From NCBI GenBank assembly GCA_002448305.1, contig DJWY01000021.1:1-55918 (forward strand): a stretch of DNA of 55,918 nt, read 5' to 3'. The position numbers and the translations under genes are program-made. The notes below the pieces were generated by a model, which did no database searches, had not been told where the DNA came from, and was given only the letters and a program-made list of their open reading frames with translations. Positions 1 to 8,889 of the stretch are shown in pieces. This DNA is from Selenomonadales bacterium UBA7018. Lineage in GTDB: Bacteria; Bacillota; Negativicutes; Selenomonadales; Selenomonadaceae. How positions within the stretch are numbered: the first letter of the stretch is position 1; the number at the start of each line of letters is the position of its first letter.

Positions 1-2
1 CG

Positions 3-3000
3 ATTTTGCCAACACACCCTAGCAAAATTGCTTCGTTCTACGCCGATAGAGAAGGCGTTATCAATTCAAGTTCGGGCGGCGCGTCGAAATTTAGCATATC
101 GGGTGCGGCTCTCGTCAACGTAATGAATAATAAATCGCTAATCAAAATTGTCGAGGGCAAAACGCTAAACGCCACAAGCGGCAATCTCAAGATAAACACC
201 CAAAGCAACTACACGCCCGCTATAACTGTCAACAATACCGGTAGCGCAATCAGAATTAAAACGGAAGGAAATTCTTCTGCCTACTCTAAAGCTCCCGATA
301 TAATCCTGAACAGCGGAAAGAAAATCACCAATTCGGCTGGCTCCGTCACGCTGAAAAATTCTAACGGCTCTGTAGTGCTAAACGGCGAAATTTATTCCTT
401 GACCTCGACAAAAATAAGCACGCCCAAAGGCGGAACTATCATAAACAATACTCGCGGCTTGCAAAACGTCGGCGAAGACCCATTGCTAAAATATACCTTC
501 GGCAATAAAAAATTTTCCGATTGGCTACAGGAAACTATAGTTACTAAAAATACTTCATGGTTCGACGGCTATAAAAAGGAATCGGCGACAGAAACGCTTA
601 CTTTCAAAAATTACGAGCACTATTTGAATTTCGTTTACAATATGGCGTTGAAGTACAACAAAACTAATCTTGCCGCGCAGAGACAATATCTTTCCGACGC
701 GGCGGGGAATTCTTCATGGTACAAAGGCAATTTCAATGACGATTGGAATCGGTGGAAAAATTTAATGCTCGCCAAATACGACAACGTCTCGACTGCCCCA
801 ACAGGCGCAATAGTATCAGGCGGCGCAGTCTCAGTTATCGCTAAAACACTCAACATTAACGGCTTGATTCAAAGCGGCTTCAATAATTACGTAGGCGAAG
901 TGAACGAACAAACAGTTAATAAACTTAGGAGCAAAGGAAACAGAAATTTAGATAATGATGAGATAATTGGCGATAAGCGATTCAAAGTCAACAACACGGA
1001 CACCGAAACGGTCTACAATTCGCAAAGCGGCATTTATGATAAAGTCGTCGGGTTGTATTACAATCCCAAAACGAATGACATTTTAACTGACCCGTTACAA
1101 TTGTCCGGCGGCGCAATTTACCTTAAGGCGCAAGATATTATAAGCACGGGCAAAGGCAAAATTGTCGCGGCGGGCGGCGGAGCCGATATTAACATCGACA
1201 ACCCGTCATATACGCCGCTTGTTGTCAAGGACATTAACACTACCGGTCGCCCCGAACCGCTTGTAATGATTAACGGAGTCGACTACACGAAAAAAAATCA
1301 GTATATTCCCAATACCAAAGCAGTTTATGCTTGGACGGGCGGCATTAATTACAAAAAGATTGAAACGAAGTCTTCGGAATCGAAAGAGCTTTTCTGGGGC
1401 TTATTCAAAATCAAATCTACTGAAGACCTTGTGAAAAAACTTAACACCGAAAAAATTTCCATTAATACAATCTCCACGAGCACCCCGCCTAAAGAGGGTA
1501 GCAATCTTCAAAACGGCGTCTTCACAGATTACAGCGGCTCCGGCAGTCTTTTCACCATAACTACAGCTAGGGAGAGCGGCAAAAAAGTTTACGGCGAAAC
1601 TTCGGTAACTAAAAAGGAAAAAAATATCTTGGAAGAGATTGCAAGCTGGCTTTTGCCTATACCTTCAATTATAACGACTTACACCTACACTTGGACGGAG
1701 ACCACGCCCAATTATGCCGGTTCAACTTATCGCATAAACGCCGCGCAACCAATTAAAATTCAAACCGCTAATAAAACCGATTCGACAATCAATATCACCA
1801 GCGGCGGAAATGTCAACGTCAAAAGCGACTTGGAGACGGGAACTAACGGAACTATTAATCTTACTTCAAAAATCGATGACATTATCACTTCCAACGGTAG
1901 CAAAATCATCGCCCAGAAAGTCAGTCTGAACGCGGCAGAAAATATCGACGTAACGCTTGGCTTGCCCGAAAATAAAACAACCGAATTTAAAGTAAATGGT
2001 CTTCTAGATGATTCGAGAAGAATATTTAACGTTAAAATAAATGCGAACACGCCGCTAAAAAATATCGACATATCCGGCAACAAAAATGTTAATATAATCG
2101 CATTAGATGACGTAAGCGGCAAAATTAACGCTAAAAATCTGGAAATCACGAGCAAAGGCAATATCAACCTCACGACGCAAGTAAGCGACACTTTCACCGC
2201 TCAAGGCGATAAATCAATCACAGTGACGCAGACTAGCGGCGATATTAAAATTGGCAAAATCGCCAGCGGCGGCAATGTCACTCTCACCGCCCAAAATGGC
2301 GCGATTGTCAATTCGGTTGATAGTGCGGTAAATATGACTGGAGCCGCCGATAAAATTTCTGCGTGGCAAGCGGCAGGGCTGATAAGTAATAAGGATTCCG
2401 ATAACAGCGCGACCAATTCCGCGCAGGCAGAAAAAGCCACTCGCCTTGAAGGGCTGGAAAATCTTTTCAAACGTTGGGCATTAAAAGCCGACGGCACCGT
2501 TGACCAAACGCTTTATAACGAATTCATCAACAATACCGCAGACAAAACTAAACTCACTGAAGAGCAAAATAATCAGCTGGAACTTTATCAAGAACTTAAA
2601 ACTTCGACCGATTACGGATTTAGTAAAAATCAGCTACTTTACGCCGTTCAGGAAAGTTTGCTCAATCCTAGCGCGGGCATAACTGCAAGCATAAGCGACC
2701 CGATTATCACGGGCAAAAATATCACTCTCACAGCCAAAAGCTTGGGCAAGGAATTAGCACCCGTGACTTATTCCAACCTCTCGAACATTAAAACGCTAGA
2801 GAAATTAGCGGGCGTCAAGGGCGGCGATGTGACGATAAACGAAAACGGCTCTATCACCGTCAAAGCGCAAAGCCCGATAACCGTTGCTCAATCAACTGCG
2901 CAAGATAAATTGAACATTACGACGCAGGGCAATACTTTCATTAGCGGCACTACTGATACCAAATTTAACGTGAATACGCCGATAAACGCACGCAATAACA

Positions 3001-4109
3001 AAGTCGTGCTTATGACTGGCAACGGTATCGACGCCGAAAAAGGCATTGCCGCAAATGAAATTGAACTTTACGCGGGCGCGGGCTCCCTCAACGCCAAACT
3101 TGTTTCAGGAAAACTTACCGCCAACGCTTTAAGTAATATCAACATCAGTTCCGAAGCTGATATGCTCATCAATAATGTAACGTCGGGCGCAAACGTCACA
3201 TTTTTCGCCAAAGGCAATATTTCGCCTAGCAGAAAATTTCTCATCAAATCTCCTAGCGTCAATCTCACTGCGACTAATAATATCGGCACGAAATCAATTC
3301 CTATCTTCATATTAGCCAATAATACCGCACTCAAGGCAAAATACGCCTACATTGTTGGCGACTACGGAAATTTGAATGCTACGCAGGACACAAAGGTTAT
3401 TATTGGCAGTAACGGCGAGGCGGCGGGCAGTCCGGAGAGTGGCGGAAAAAATACCAACAAAAATATCAGTTACTATTCACCCGCTCAGCCCTCAACTACG
3501 CCGACAAATTCAACTAATAAATTCGTCCCCACTACAAGCAACAACGAAGTTTTAAACACAACAAACGCAACGAATTCCCCCGTGACGAATAATATTTCAG
3601 AAAACAATTTCACCACGCGGACAATCAATCAGCTTGATAAATTCTCCCACAGTCTGAACCATAACGAACTTTTAAACACGGAACGCATTGACGATACTAT
3701 TTTCACAGACAATTTCGCCGCGAAGATAATAAATCAGCTTGACCTTGATAATATCTTGCCGCCTGTGAATACCGTTTCAGAAGATAACCTCACCGCGCAT
3801 AAGAGACTAATCACTTTGCCCGATGAAAGCTTATACATTCTGGACGAAGACGGGCTTTTGAAAAAGGAAAACGCCGACGATGAACCCGTTAATCTCGATA
3901 ACTCGACCTTCAGCACCGCCAAAAATAAAGAGCATTACGTATTAGCTTTAGCTTTGAGTAAAAGCGCAAGCTTGAACAAAAAAGGCGGCTACGTTTACGA
4001 AACGCTTGCAAAGGAATGGTTAAACGACATGGGCTACGACGAGGCGGAAAAGCAACAGATAATCAAGCTTTCGTTAAATCTTCGCGATAGACAAGAGCCA
4101 ACATGGTAA
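3..4109 (+). CDS. Filamentous haemagglutinin/LktA-like adhesin, 3' part (5' end outside window)
   Basis: The frame is open to the window edge, so the N-terminus (signal and TPS-type secretion domain, if any) is missing; the TTG at 6 is only the first in-frame start. The visible ~1,368 residues are rich in Asn, Thr, Ser, Gly and Ile, with short repeating strands such as GNVTLTAQNGAI, GNINLTTQ and GKNITLTAKS, the pattern of right-handed beta-helix adhesins secreted by two-partner systems. No transmembrane anchor is seen. The last ~150 residues (after an Asn/Thr/Pro-rich linker near residue 1160) are acidic and more globular, ending LSLNLRDRQEPTW. It converges on, and overlaps by 47 nt, the phosphatase pseudogene. 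Function as a surface adhesin is inferred from fold; the closest named family I would expect is the leukotoxin LktA-type filamentous adhesin. Confidence 0.75.
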   Translation: MLPTHPSKIASFYADREGVINSSSGGASKFSISGAALVNVMNNKSLIKIVEGKTLNATSGNLKINTQSNYTPAITVNNTGSAIRIKTEGNSSAYSKAPDIILNSGKKITNSAGSVTLKNSNGSVVLNGEIYSLTSTKISTPKGGTIINNTRGLQNVGEDPLLKYTFGNKKFSDWLQETIVTKNTSWFDGYKKESATETLTFKNYEHYLNFVYNMALKYNKTNLAAQRQYLSDAAGNSSWYKGNFNDDWNRWKNLMLAKYDNVSTAPTGAIVSGGAVSVIAKTLNINGLIQSGFNNYVGEVNEQTVNKLRSKGNRNLDNDEIIGDKRFKVNNTDTETVYNSQSGIYDKVVGLYYNPKTNDILTDPLQLSGGAIYLKAQDIISTGKGKIVAAGGGADINIDNPSYTPLVVKDINTTGRPEPLVMINGVDYTKKNQYIPNTKAVYAWTGGINYKKIETKSSESKELFWGLFKIKSTEDLVKKLNTEKISINTISTSTPPKEGSNLQNGVFTDYSGSGSLFTITTARESGKKVYGETSVTKKEKNILEEIASWLLPIPSIITTYTYTWTETTPNYAGSTYRINAAQPIKIQTANKTDSTINITSGGNVNVKSDLETGTNGTINLTSKIDDIITSNGSKIIAQKVSLNAAENIDVTLGLPENKTTEFKVNGLLDDSRRIFNVKINANTPLKNIDISGNKNVNIIALDDVSGKINAKNLEITSKGNINLTTQVSDTFTAQGDKSITVTQTSGDIKIGKIASGGNVTLTAQNGAIVNSVDSAVNMTGAADKISAWQAAGLISNKDSDNSATNSAQAEKATRLEGLENLFKRWALKADGTVDQTLYNEFINNTADKTKLTEEQNNQLELYQELKTSTDYGFSKNQLLYAVQESLLNPSAGITASISDPIITGKNITLTAKSLGKELAPVTYSNLSNIKTLEKLAGVKGGDVTINENGSITVKAQSPITVAQSTAQDKLNITTQGNTFISGTTDTKFNVNTPINARNNKVVLMTGNGIDAEKGIAANEIELYAGAGSLNAKLVSGKLTANALSNINISSEADMLINNVTSGANVTFFAKGNISPSRKFLIKSPSVNLTATNNIGTKSIPIFILANNTALKAKYAYIVGDYGNLNATQDTKVIIGSNGEAAGSPESGGKNTNKNISYYSPAQPSTTPTNSTNKFVPTTSNNEVLNTTNATNSPVTNNISENNFTTRTINQLDKFSHSLNHNELLNTERIDDTIFTDNFAAKIINQLDLDNILPPVNTVSEDNLTAHKRLITLPDESLYILDEDGLLKKENADDEPVNLDNSTFSTAKNKEHYVLALALSKSASLNKKGGYVYETLAKEWLNDMGYDEAEKQQIIKLSLNLRDRQEPTW

Positions 4110-6241
4110 TATCGTCGGATTGCTCAACATTGCCGGCATGACGCTTGATTTCTTTATGCAGATTGTTCAGCAAAGTTTCAAGCGGTTCCGATTTATTTTG
4201 GCGGTTCCAAAATTCTTGCAAGCGTTTTTCGCCAAATAATTCCCGCTTATCGTTCATGGCTTCGGTCACGCCGTCGGTATAAAGGAAAATCATATCACCC
4301 GCATTCAGGGTGATTTTTTTCTGAGTAAATGGAACGTCCTCATCAATTCCGAGCATACAGCTTTTGCCGACGTCCAAAAAGTCGCAGTGATTTTCGTGGC
4401 ATATAAGCGGCGCATTGTGCCCACCGTTGACATAAATAAATTCGCCGGTCTTCAAGTCAAGCATACCCACAAAAACCGTCACGAAAAGCATTTCGTCGTT
4501 GTCGTGGCAAAGTTGCTGATTAGCAAGCGTCATCACGGAGCCTAAGTCGTCGGGCGTCTTCATTGAGAGCGCGAAATTTTTCAAAATGGTTTTGGAAATC
4601 GCCATAAAGAGCGCGGCGGGGACACCTTTTCCGGACAGGTCCGCGATTGTAATGACTAAATGATTTTCATCAAGGAAATAAAAATCATAAAAATCGCCGC
4701 CGACCTCTTTTGCCGCGTTCATAGTAGCGAACAATTCAAAATCTGCGCGGCTAGGAAAATTATGAGGCAACATGCTTTGCTGAATACTCGCCGCAACGTT
4801 CAATTCGGTAGAAATGCGCTCGTGTTCGGCAGTTTCCCTTGCCAAATTCGCCATATAAATTTTAAGCTCGTCAGTCATAGCATTGAAACTGGTTGCAAGA
4901 TGTTCAATTTCGTCGCCGGTATGTATATCGAGTTTTTTATCAAGATTGCCGCTAGCAATTTCGCGGACGCCGTCCGATAATTCGGAAATGGGTTGCGTGA
5001 TACGCTTTGTAGCCGCTCGACTTACGCTGAAAAATGCCACGATTAGCAACAGCATAAAAAGTACAGCTTTAATCGCGGCGTCGACAAAATCTTTTCTGAT
5101 AATCTCTTGAAAGTTTTCCATTTCGTCAGAATTTTCCTTGCTGATTTTCCGCGCTTGAGCCATAACCTCATTTTTTTCAAGCAACACGCCGAAACTCCAG
5201 CCAACGTCTTTCATTGGCGCAAAAGCTAAATAATACTCCTTATTGTCCAAAATAATCAAAAGAACGTCCTTTTCGCCCGCTACCATGCGCCGCGCCGCTT
5301 GTGCAATGTCTGAATCATAAGATTGCCGCAAATCATTTTTCCCAGCTCCAACGAAATATATTCCATATCCGTCGAGAAAATAATTTTCCCTTCGGAATTC
5401 ATAACGACATTAAAACCGGTTTCACCAATAACGCCGTCAGCTACTTGGCGGTAAACGTCCGCGATATTGCAACCAATTCCGACCACTCCGGCTAATCCGT
5501 CGTTATCGTAATAAGGCATAGTGCAAGTAATACCCACAGCACCTTCCGTCGTCCTATAAGGGTCGGTGTAAACGGGCTGTGTCGCTTTTTCGCCCATTTT
5601 ATACCAAAGACGCTCGCGGGGGTCATACGATAACAAATTTTCACGCATTTCTTTAGTTGCATAAATGCTACGGGGCGTTGAGCTTGACGGCAATAAGTCT
5701 ACGCAAATAAAATAATTTTTTTACGAACCCGCATAAAAGGAAGTCTGATAGCCTTGATAAGTTCTGCTCAATGAAACGAGGTCATCTGCAAAGTTGCCGA
5801 TAATCTCAATTTCGTAAGCAAGCTCCGAGCTAATTCCCTGCTGAAGGAGTGCAGGACTGTAAACTAAATACGGCTCGCCAGAAAAAAATCTTCTTGCTCT
5901 CGTATTTCTGCAATCTTGCGGGAATTGTATTGTTCGGGCGATTTCAAGATATTGGAAATGCTATTCGATAAAAATTTGACGTCTTCGCCAATTACGGAAA
6001 GTTCTCTGTCAATGTAAAGCGCGCGAAGTTCGGCATTTTGAGCTAAGCGGTCTTTAATGCTTGTTTCGGAAAAATTGCCCAAAGAATCGGAAAGTTTATT
6101 ATCCAAAATATTGCTTTCTTCTCGAACGGCATTTTGAATATCCAAGAAAGTATAAAACGCAACGGCAATTATCACCAAAAAAGTAAACAAGCAACAGCCG
6201 AAAATTAAAAGCAACACATGTTGACGAATATTAAGTTTCAA
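4063..6241 (-). pseudogene. Sensor-HAMP-SpoIIE/PP2C phosphatase (RsbU-like), broken by two frameshifts and a stop
   Basis: Three ORF pieces read as one ~725-residue protein: an N-terminal membrane segment (IRQHVLLLIFGCCLFTFLV), a Cache-like extracellular sensor, a second membrane segment, a HAMP domain (KRITQPISELSDGVREIASG) and a C-terminal PP2C domain with AAKEVGGDFYDF, ADLSGKGVPAALFM and QSDDITMLALVY. Lesions: a 1-nt slip at A7 (5882-5888), an in-frame TAA at 5721-5723 and a 1-nt loss at T5 (5336-5340); restoring these gives continuous homology. The TTG start overlaps the upstream STAS gene's stop (TTGA). The family dephosphorylates a STAS anti-anti-sigma factor, matching the neighbour. 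The PP2C piece alone (4063-5331) could still be made from an internal start, but without its sensor. Confidence 0.85.
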
Positions 6242-6678
6242 GGCAAATTGTCCTTTGAATTGTAGATTGTAACCAACATATCCATACCCGACGCCTCGAA
6301 AACATCTTTAATCATACCGGTCGCGCCGAATATCACGAAAGTTTTCTTTGCGCGTTTAGCTTTTTTGTTTAGACGCAACAATACTCTCAATCCTGCACTA
6401 GAAATGTAATTCGTTGCTGACATATCCAACGCGATTTTTTCAGCGGAGTTTAAAGCTTCAGTTGCGGCCTCTTCAACTGAAGCGGAAGTCGTGACATCAA
6501 TGCTCCCGATTATAGAAAAAATATGCCAATCATTGCATGTAGAATTTTGAAATTCAATTCCGTTATTCATTGACGCGCAATGGAATTTCATGATTGGGTA
6601 AGTTTTATCTGCTCGGTCGGCAGTTTCATTTTCGCCGTCATCGACCACTTCAATGGAAAAAAAATAAGCCGTTCGCAC
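6238..6678 (-). CDS. STAS-domain anti-sigma factor antagonist (SpoIIAA/RsbV-like)
   Basis: The C-terminal ~105 residues form a STAS domain: WHIFSIIGSIDVTT strand, then LDMSATNYISSAGLRVLLRLNKKAKR, which holds the serine normally phosphorylated by an anti-sigma kinase and dephosphorylated by a PP2C partner. The PP2C gene lies immediately downstream with a 4-nt overlap, so the two are a partner-switching pair; since the phosphatase is broken the switch may be stuck. No convincing ribosome-binding site precedes the GTG at 6678; starts at ATG 6591 or ATG 6570 (the latter giving a typical 110-residue protein) are as likely. No anti-sigma kinase is visible in the window. Confidence 0.8.
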   Translation of the reverse strand: MRTAYFFSIEVVDDGENETADRADKTYPIMKFHCASMNNGIEFQNSTCNDWHIFSIIGSIDVTTSASVEEAATEALNSAEKIALDMSATNYISSAGLRVLLRLNKKAKRAKKTFVIFGATGMIKDVFEASGMDMLVTIYNSKDNLP

Positions 6679-6774
6679 CGGCTCAACAATCGTTTTAAAC
6701 AGAGTTTCATCTATTAACGAGGAAGGAGCCCAATCAAGCTACCTGCCTTTCATGTTGTCTTACTAACTTTAAAA

Positions 6775-6803
6775 AAGTTATCATAATCAAGCAAAAATGT
6801 CAA
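6775..6803 (-). promoter_or_regulatory. Sigma-A-type promoter for the STAS/phosphatase genes
   Basis: On the minus strand TTGACA (6798-6803) is followed after 17 nt by TAACTT (6775-6780). The -35 is a perfect match, the -10 weak. It lies ~100 nt upstream of the STAS reading frame. Confidence 0.45.
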
Positions 6804-6890
6804 TGCAAAACTATTTCTAGCGAAGGATATCGGCGCGGCGAAAAAGTTAAAATTATCGGGCGGCACGGCGCGTCTGCTGTTCCGTCGCTT

Positions 6891-7373
6891 TCAAAGCGAC
6901 TCACAGAAATATTTCATGCCGGTTTTCTTCCATTCCTTTTTGGTGTAGAGAATTTTATAATTAGTGACGCCCGTCAAGCTAGAAAGTTCGTCGATAAATT
7001 TTTCGCATTCGTCGCGGGTTTTGGCGTGAATCATGGTATAAAGATTATAATTCCAATTCGGCGCGGGCGTTCTGTCGTAGCAGTGGGAAACTGCCGCGTG
7101 ATTGCTCATAATCTGCGCGGTCGCGTCTAGCTTATCGGGTGCGACTTGCCACGCACAAAGGGCATTAGCATTAAAGCCAACTTCGCGATGACGAAGCACC
7201 GCCCCCATTTTGCGTATTTTCTTTTCGGCGACCAGCTTCCTTACTCGTTGCAAAAATTCTTCTTCGCTTATGCCGACACGCTGGGCTAAAATTTTATAAG
7301 GTTCTTCGCACAGCGGGAAATCTTCCTGCAACGCCTTGATAATTTCCTTGTCATGCTCACTTAAAATTTCCAA
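6891..7373 (-). CDS. ahbB: Siroheme decarboxylase subunit B (AhbB; Lrp/AsnC-like fold)
   Basis: 160 residues, TTG start with GGAGG seven bases upstream. An N-terminal winged helix (residues ~1-60, LSEHDKEIIKALQEDFPLCEEPYKILA) is followed by an Lrp-type alpha/beta domain. Features typical of AhbB/NirDL rather than of DNA-binding Lrp proteins: DFPLCEEPY in helix one, KMGAVLRHREVGFNANALCAW, HCYDRTPAPNWNYNLYTMIHA, and the C-terminal KKTGMKYF. AhbA-AhbB remove two carboxylates from siroheme to give didecarboxysiroheme, the first step of the alternative haem route. It follows ahbA by 15 nt. The alternative reading is an Lrp-family regulator, less likely because the paired arrangement and motifs fit the enzyme. 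Confidence 0.82.
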   Translation of the reverse strand: MEILSEHDKEIIKALQEDFPLCEEPYKILAQRVGISEEEFLQRVRKLVAEKKIRKMGAVLRHREVGFNANALCAWQVAPDKLDATAQIMSNHAAVSHCYDRTPAPNWNYNLYTMIHAKTRDECEKFIDELSSLTGVTNYKILYTKKEWKKTGMKYFCESL

Positions 7374-7388
7374 GTCCGACCCTCCGAG

Positions 7389-7847
7389 CTATTGGAGTTT
7401 GAACTGCACATTAATTTTGTACTTCTTATTAGCCTTGAGTTTTAGCATATCTTCGACGCCGCGCAACGACCGAATTTCCGTCAAGATTTTAGATTCATAT
7501 TCGGGGCTAGGCGTCAACAGCGTGAACCATAAGTTATAAATGCATTCGCGCTCGTAATTGTGCGTTGCGCCTGGATAACGATTGACGGCCTCCGCCACCG
7601 CGCAGAGTTCCGCCGGCGCAACTTTTAGGGCAACTAACGTTCCGTGATAACCCAGCCGATTTGAATCAAAGAATGTCCCTATTCTGCGCAAAAAGCCCGC
7701 CGATTTCAATTCGCGCAGTCGTGCAAGAACTGTGCTTTCGTCCGTGCCTAGTCGCCTTGCCATTTCCGCGAAAGGATGACTGCAAATCGGAATGTCGCCC
7801 TGCAAAATATTTAACAAAGCCTTATCGAAAGTTGAAAGCCTTGTCAT
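7389..7847 (-). CDS. ahbA: Siroheme decarboxylase subunit A (AhbA; Lrp/AsnC-like fold)
   Basis: 152 residues from the ATG at 7847, chosen because AGGAGGAG lies just upstream; a longer in-frame extension to 7883 lacks such a site. Same fold as the neighbouring subunit: winged helix with DKALLNILQGDIPICSHPF, then RRIGTFFDSNRLGYHGTLVALKV and ATHNYERECIYNLWFTLL, the signature block of AhbA-type subunits where basic and His residues contact siroheme. With AhbB it forms the heterodimeric decarboxylase. In many Firmicutes haem-synthesis genes follow lon-engB, so the position supports the enzyme call. It would supply haem for the multihaem cytochrome at 40.5-41.0 kb. Confidence 0.82.
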   Translation of the reverse strand: MTRLSTFDKALLNILQGDIPICSHPFAEMARRLGTDESTVLARLRELKSAGFLRRIGTFFDSNRLGYHGTLVALKVAPAELCAVAEAVNRYPGATHNYERECIYNLWFTLLTPSPEYESKILTEIRSLRGVEDMLKLKANKKYKINVQFKLQ

Positions 7848-7895
7848 ATTAAACTCTCCTCCTGCGCCCTGCTCACGGCGCATTTTTTCTTGCGG

Positions 7896-8513
7896 CTATT
7901 TTATCAAAGAGTTTATGATAACGTCAAGCAAATCTGAACGCCCTTCATTTTTTATGGAAGAGTAAGGCAGGATTGAATCAGCGTCGACGCCCAGAGAATT
8001 TTGAATAGCGTTGATATGTTTTTGGCGTTCGGTCTTGCCGATTTTATCTGACTTCGTAGCGACGATAAGCACGGGCAAATTTTTCTCAACAAGGTTAGCG
8101 AAAGAATTCAAGTCAGATTCTTGCGGCGGGTGGCGCATGTCGATTAGCTGACAGACAAATTTAATATCTCGGCGGCTAGAAAGGTATTCGTCGATAAATT
8201 TCGCCCAGAGTTTGCGATTAGTCTTGGAAGTTTTCGCGTAGCCGTAGCCGGGCAAATCGACAAGATAAAATTCGTGGCGTGTATCGTCTGGAGTTTTCAG
8301 CGTGACGCGGAAAAAATTTATTGTCTGAGTTTTACCGGGCGTCCCCGAAGTCCGCGCTAATGCTTTCCTATTCGTCAGAGAATTTATCAGCGAAGACTTG
8401 CCGACATTCGACCGCCCGACGAAGACAATTTCCGGCAAAAGTTCTTCCGGACAAGTTTTGCGACTAACCGCCGACGTTATGTATTCGCTTTTAATGATTT
8501 TAATTTCTTCCAT
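7896..8513 (-). CDS. engB: Ribosome-biogenesis GTPase EngB (YsxC/YihA)
   Basis: 205 residues from ATG 8513 (GGAGGC upstream). TRAFAC-class GTPase: Walker A GRSNVGKSS near residue 30, switch I with GTPGKTQTINFF, DLPGYGYAKTSK for G3, ATKSDKIGK for G4. It assists late assembly of the 50S subunit in the cytoplasm. Last gene of the widely conserved tig-clpP-clpX-lon-engB order; separated from lon by two tiny ORFs and a terminator, and followed after 48 nt by ahbA. Length is normal for the family. Confidence 0.97.
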   Translation of the reverse strand: MEEIKIIKSEYITSAVSRKTCPEELLPEIVFVGRSNVGKSSLINSLTNRKALARTSGTPGKTQTINFFRVTLKTPDDTRHEFYLVDLPGYGYAKTSKTNRKLWAKFIDEYLSSRRDIKFVCQLIDMRHPPQESDLNSFANLVEKNLPVLIVATKSDKIGKTERQKHINAIQNSLGVDADSILPYSSIKNEGRSDLLDVIINSLIK

Positions 8514-8525
8514 TACGTTGCCTCC

Positions 8526-8554
8526 AAAAAAAATCCCCGTCAATGCGACAGGGA
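8526..8554 (-). terminator. Rho-independent terminator upstream of engB
   Basis: Minus-strand stem TCCCTGTC/GACGGGGA (8 bp, one G-U) with loop GCATT, followed by eight T. It ends the lon-side transcript just before the engB ribosome-binding site, so engB needs read-through or its own start. Confidence 0.75.
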
Positions 8555-8564
8555 AATTATTCGT

Positions 8565-8678
8565 TCAAAATTCGAGTACATTGTTGACGAACATATCATC
8601 AAGAATTCTTTTGTATTTCCTTTTCTTGAGATAATATTTAACATCTTCGTTAAATTTTTTAATCCATTTGATTACCAT
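8565..8678 (-). CDS. Small hypothetical protein (37 aa), overlaps upstream small gene
   Basis: A 37-residue frame, MVIKWIKKFNEDVKYYLKKR then a tail ending NNVLEF, very basic and aromatic. Its ATG overlaps the stop of the preceding small gene (ATGGTAA), suggesting coupled translation; AAGG lies nine bases upstream. It ends just before the terminator at 8526-8554, so the transcript boundary fits a real gene. No family recognised. Confidence 0.4.
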   Translation of the reverse strand: MVIKWIKKFNEDVKYYLKKRKYKRILDDMFVNNVLEF

Positions 8679-8875
8679 TTTATAGCAACCTTTTTCTTTT
8701 GAGCGGTAACAGTTTCGTCATCTTCTTCTAACTCATCCTTAAATTCTTCTCTGAGTTTGGCGATTGCCTCTCTGGCATCAATTTCAGGCAATAAGCCTTT
8801 GCGTATTAAATTAACTTCCTTGCAAGCCTCAATGATTGATTCTTCGATTGTACAATAGCGTTTTTCTTCTTCCAT
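8672..8875 (-). CDS. Small hypothetical protein (67 aa) between lon and engB
   Basis: ATG at 8875 chosen over an upstream TTG because AAGGA sits nine bases before it. The product is acidic and predicted helical (MEEEKRYCTIEESIIEACKE at the start, a DELEEDDE stretch, then a basic tail AQKKKVAIKW). It follows lon by 14 nt and is coupled to a 37-residue basic ORF. An acidic protein paired with a small basic partner resembles antitoxin-toxin layouts, but I recognise no family and that is speculation. Confidence 0.6.
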   Translation of the reverse strand: MEEEKRYCTIEESIIEACKEVNLIRKGLLPEIDAREAIAKLREEFKDELEEDDETVTAQKKKVAIKW

Positions 8876-8889
8876 AAAAATCAATCCTT

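Noticed and set aside
6891..7847. Two Lrp/AsnC transcription regulators
   Set aside because: The paired arrangement and AhbA/AhbB-specific blocks (FDSNRLGYHGT, KTGMKYF) fit siroheme decarboxylase better.
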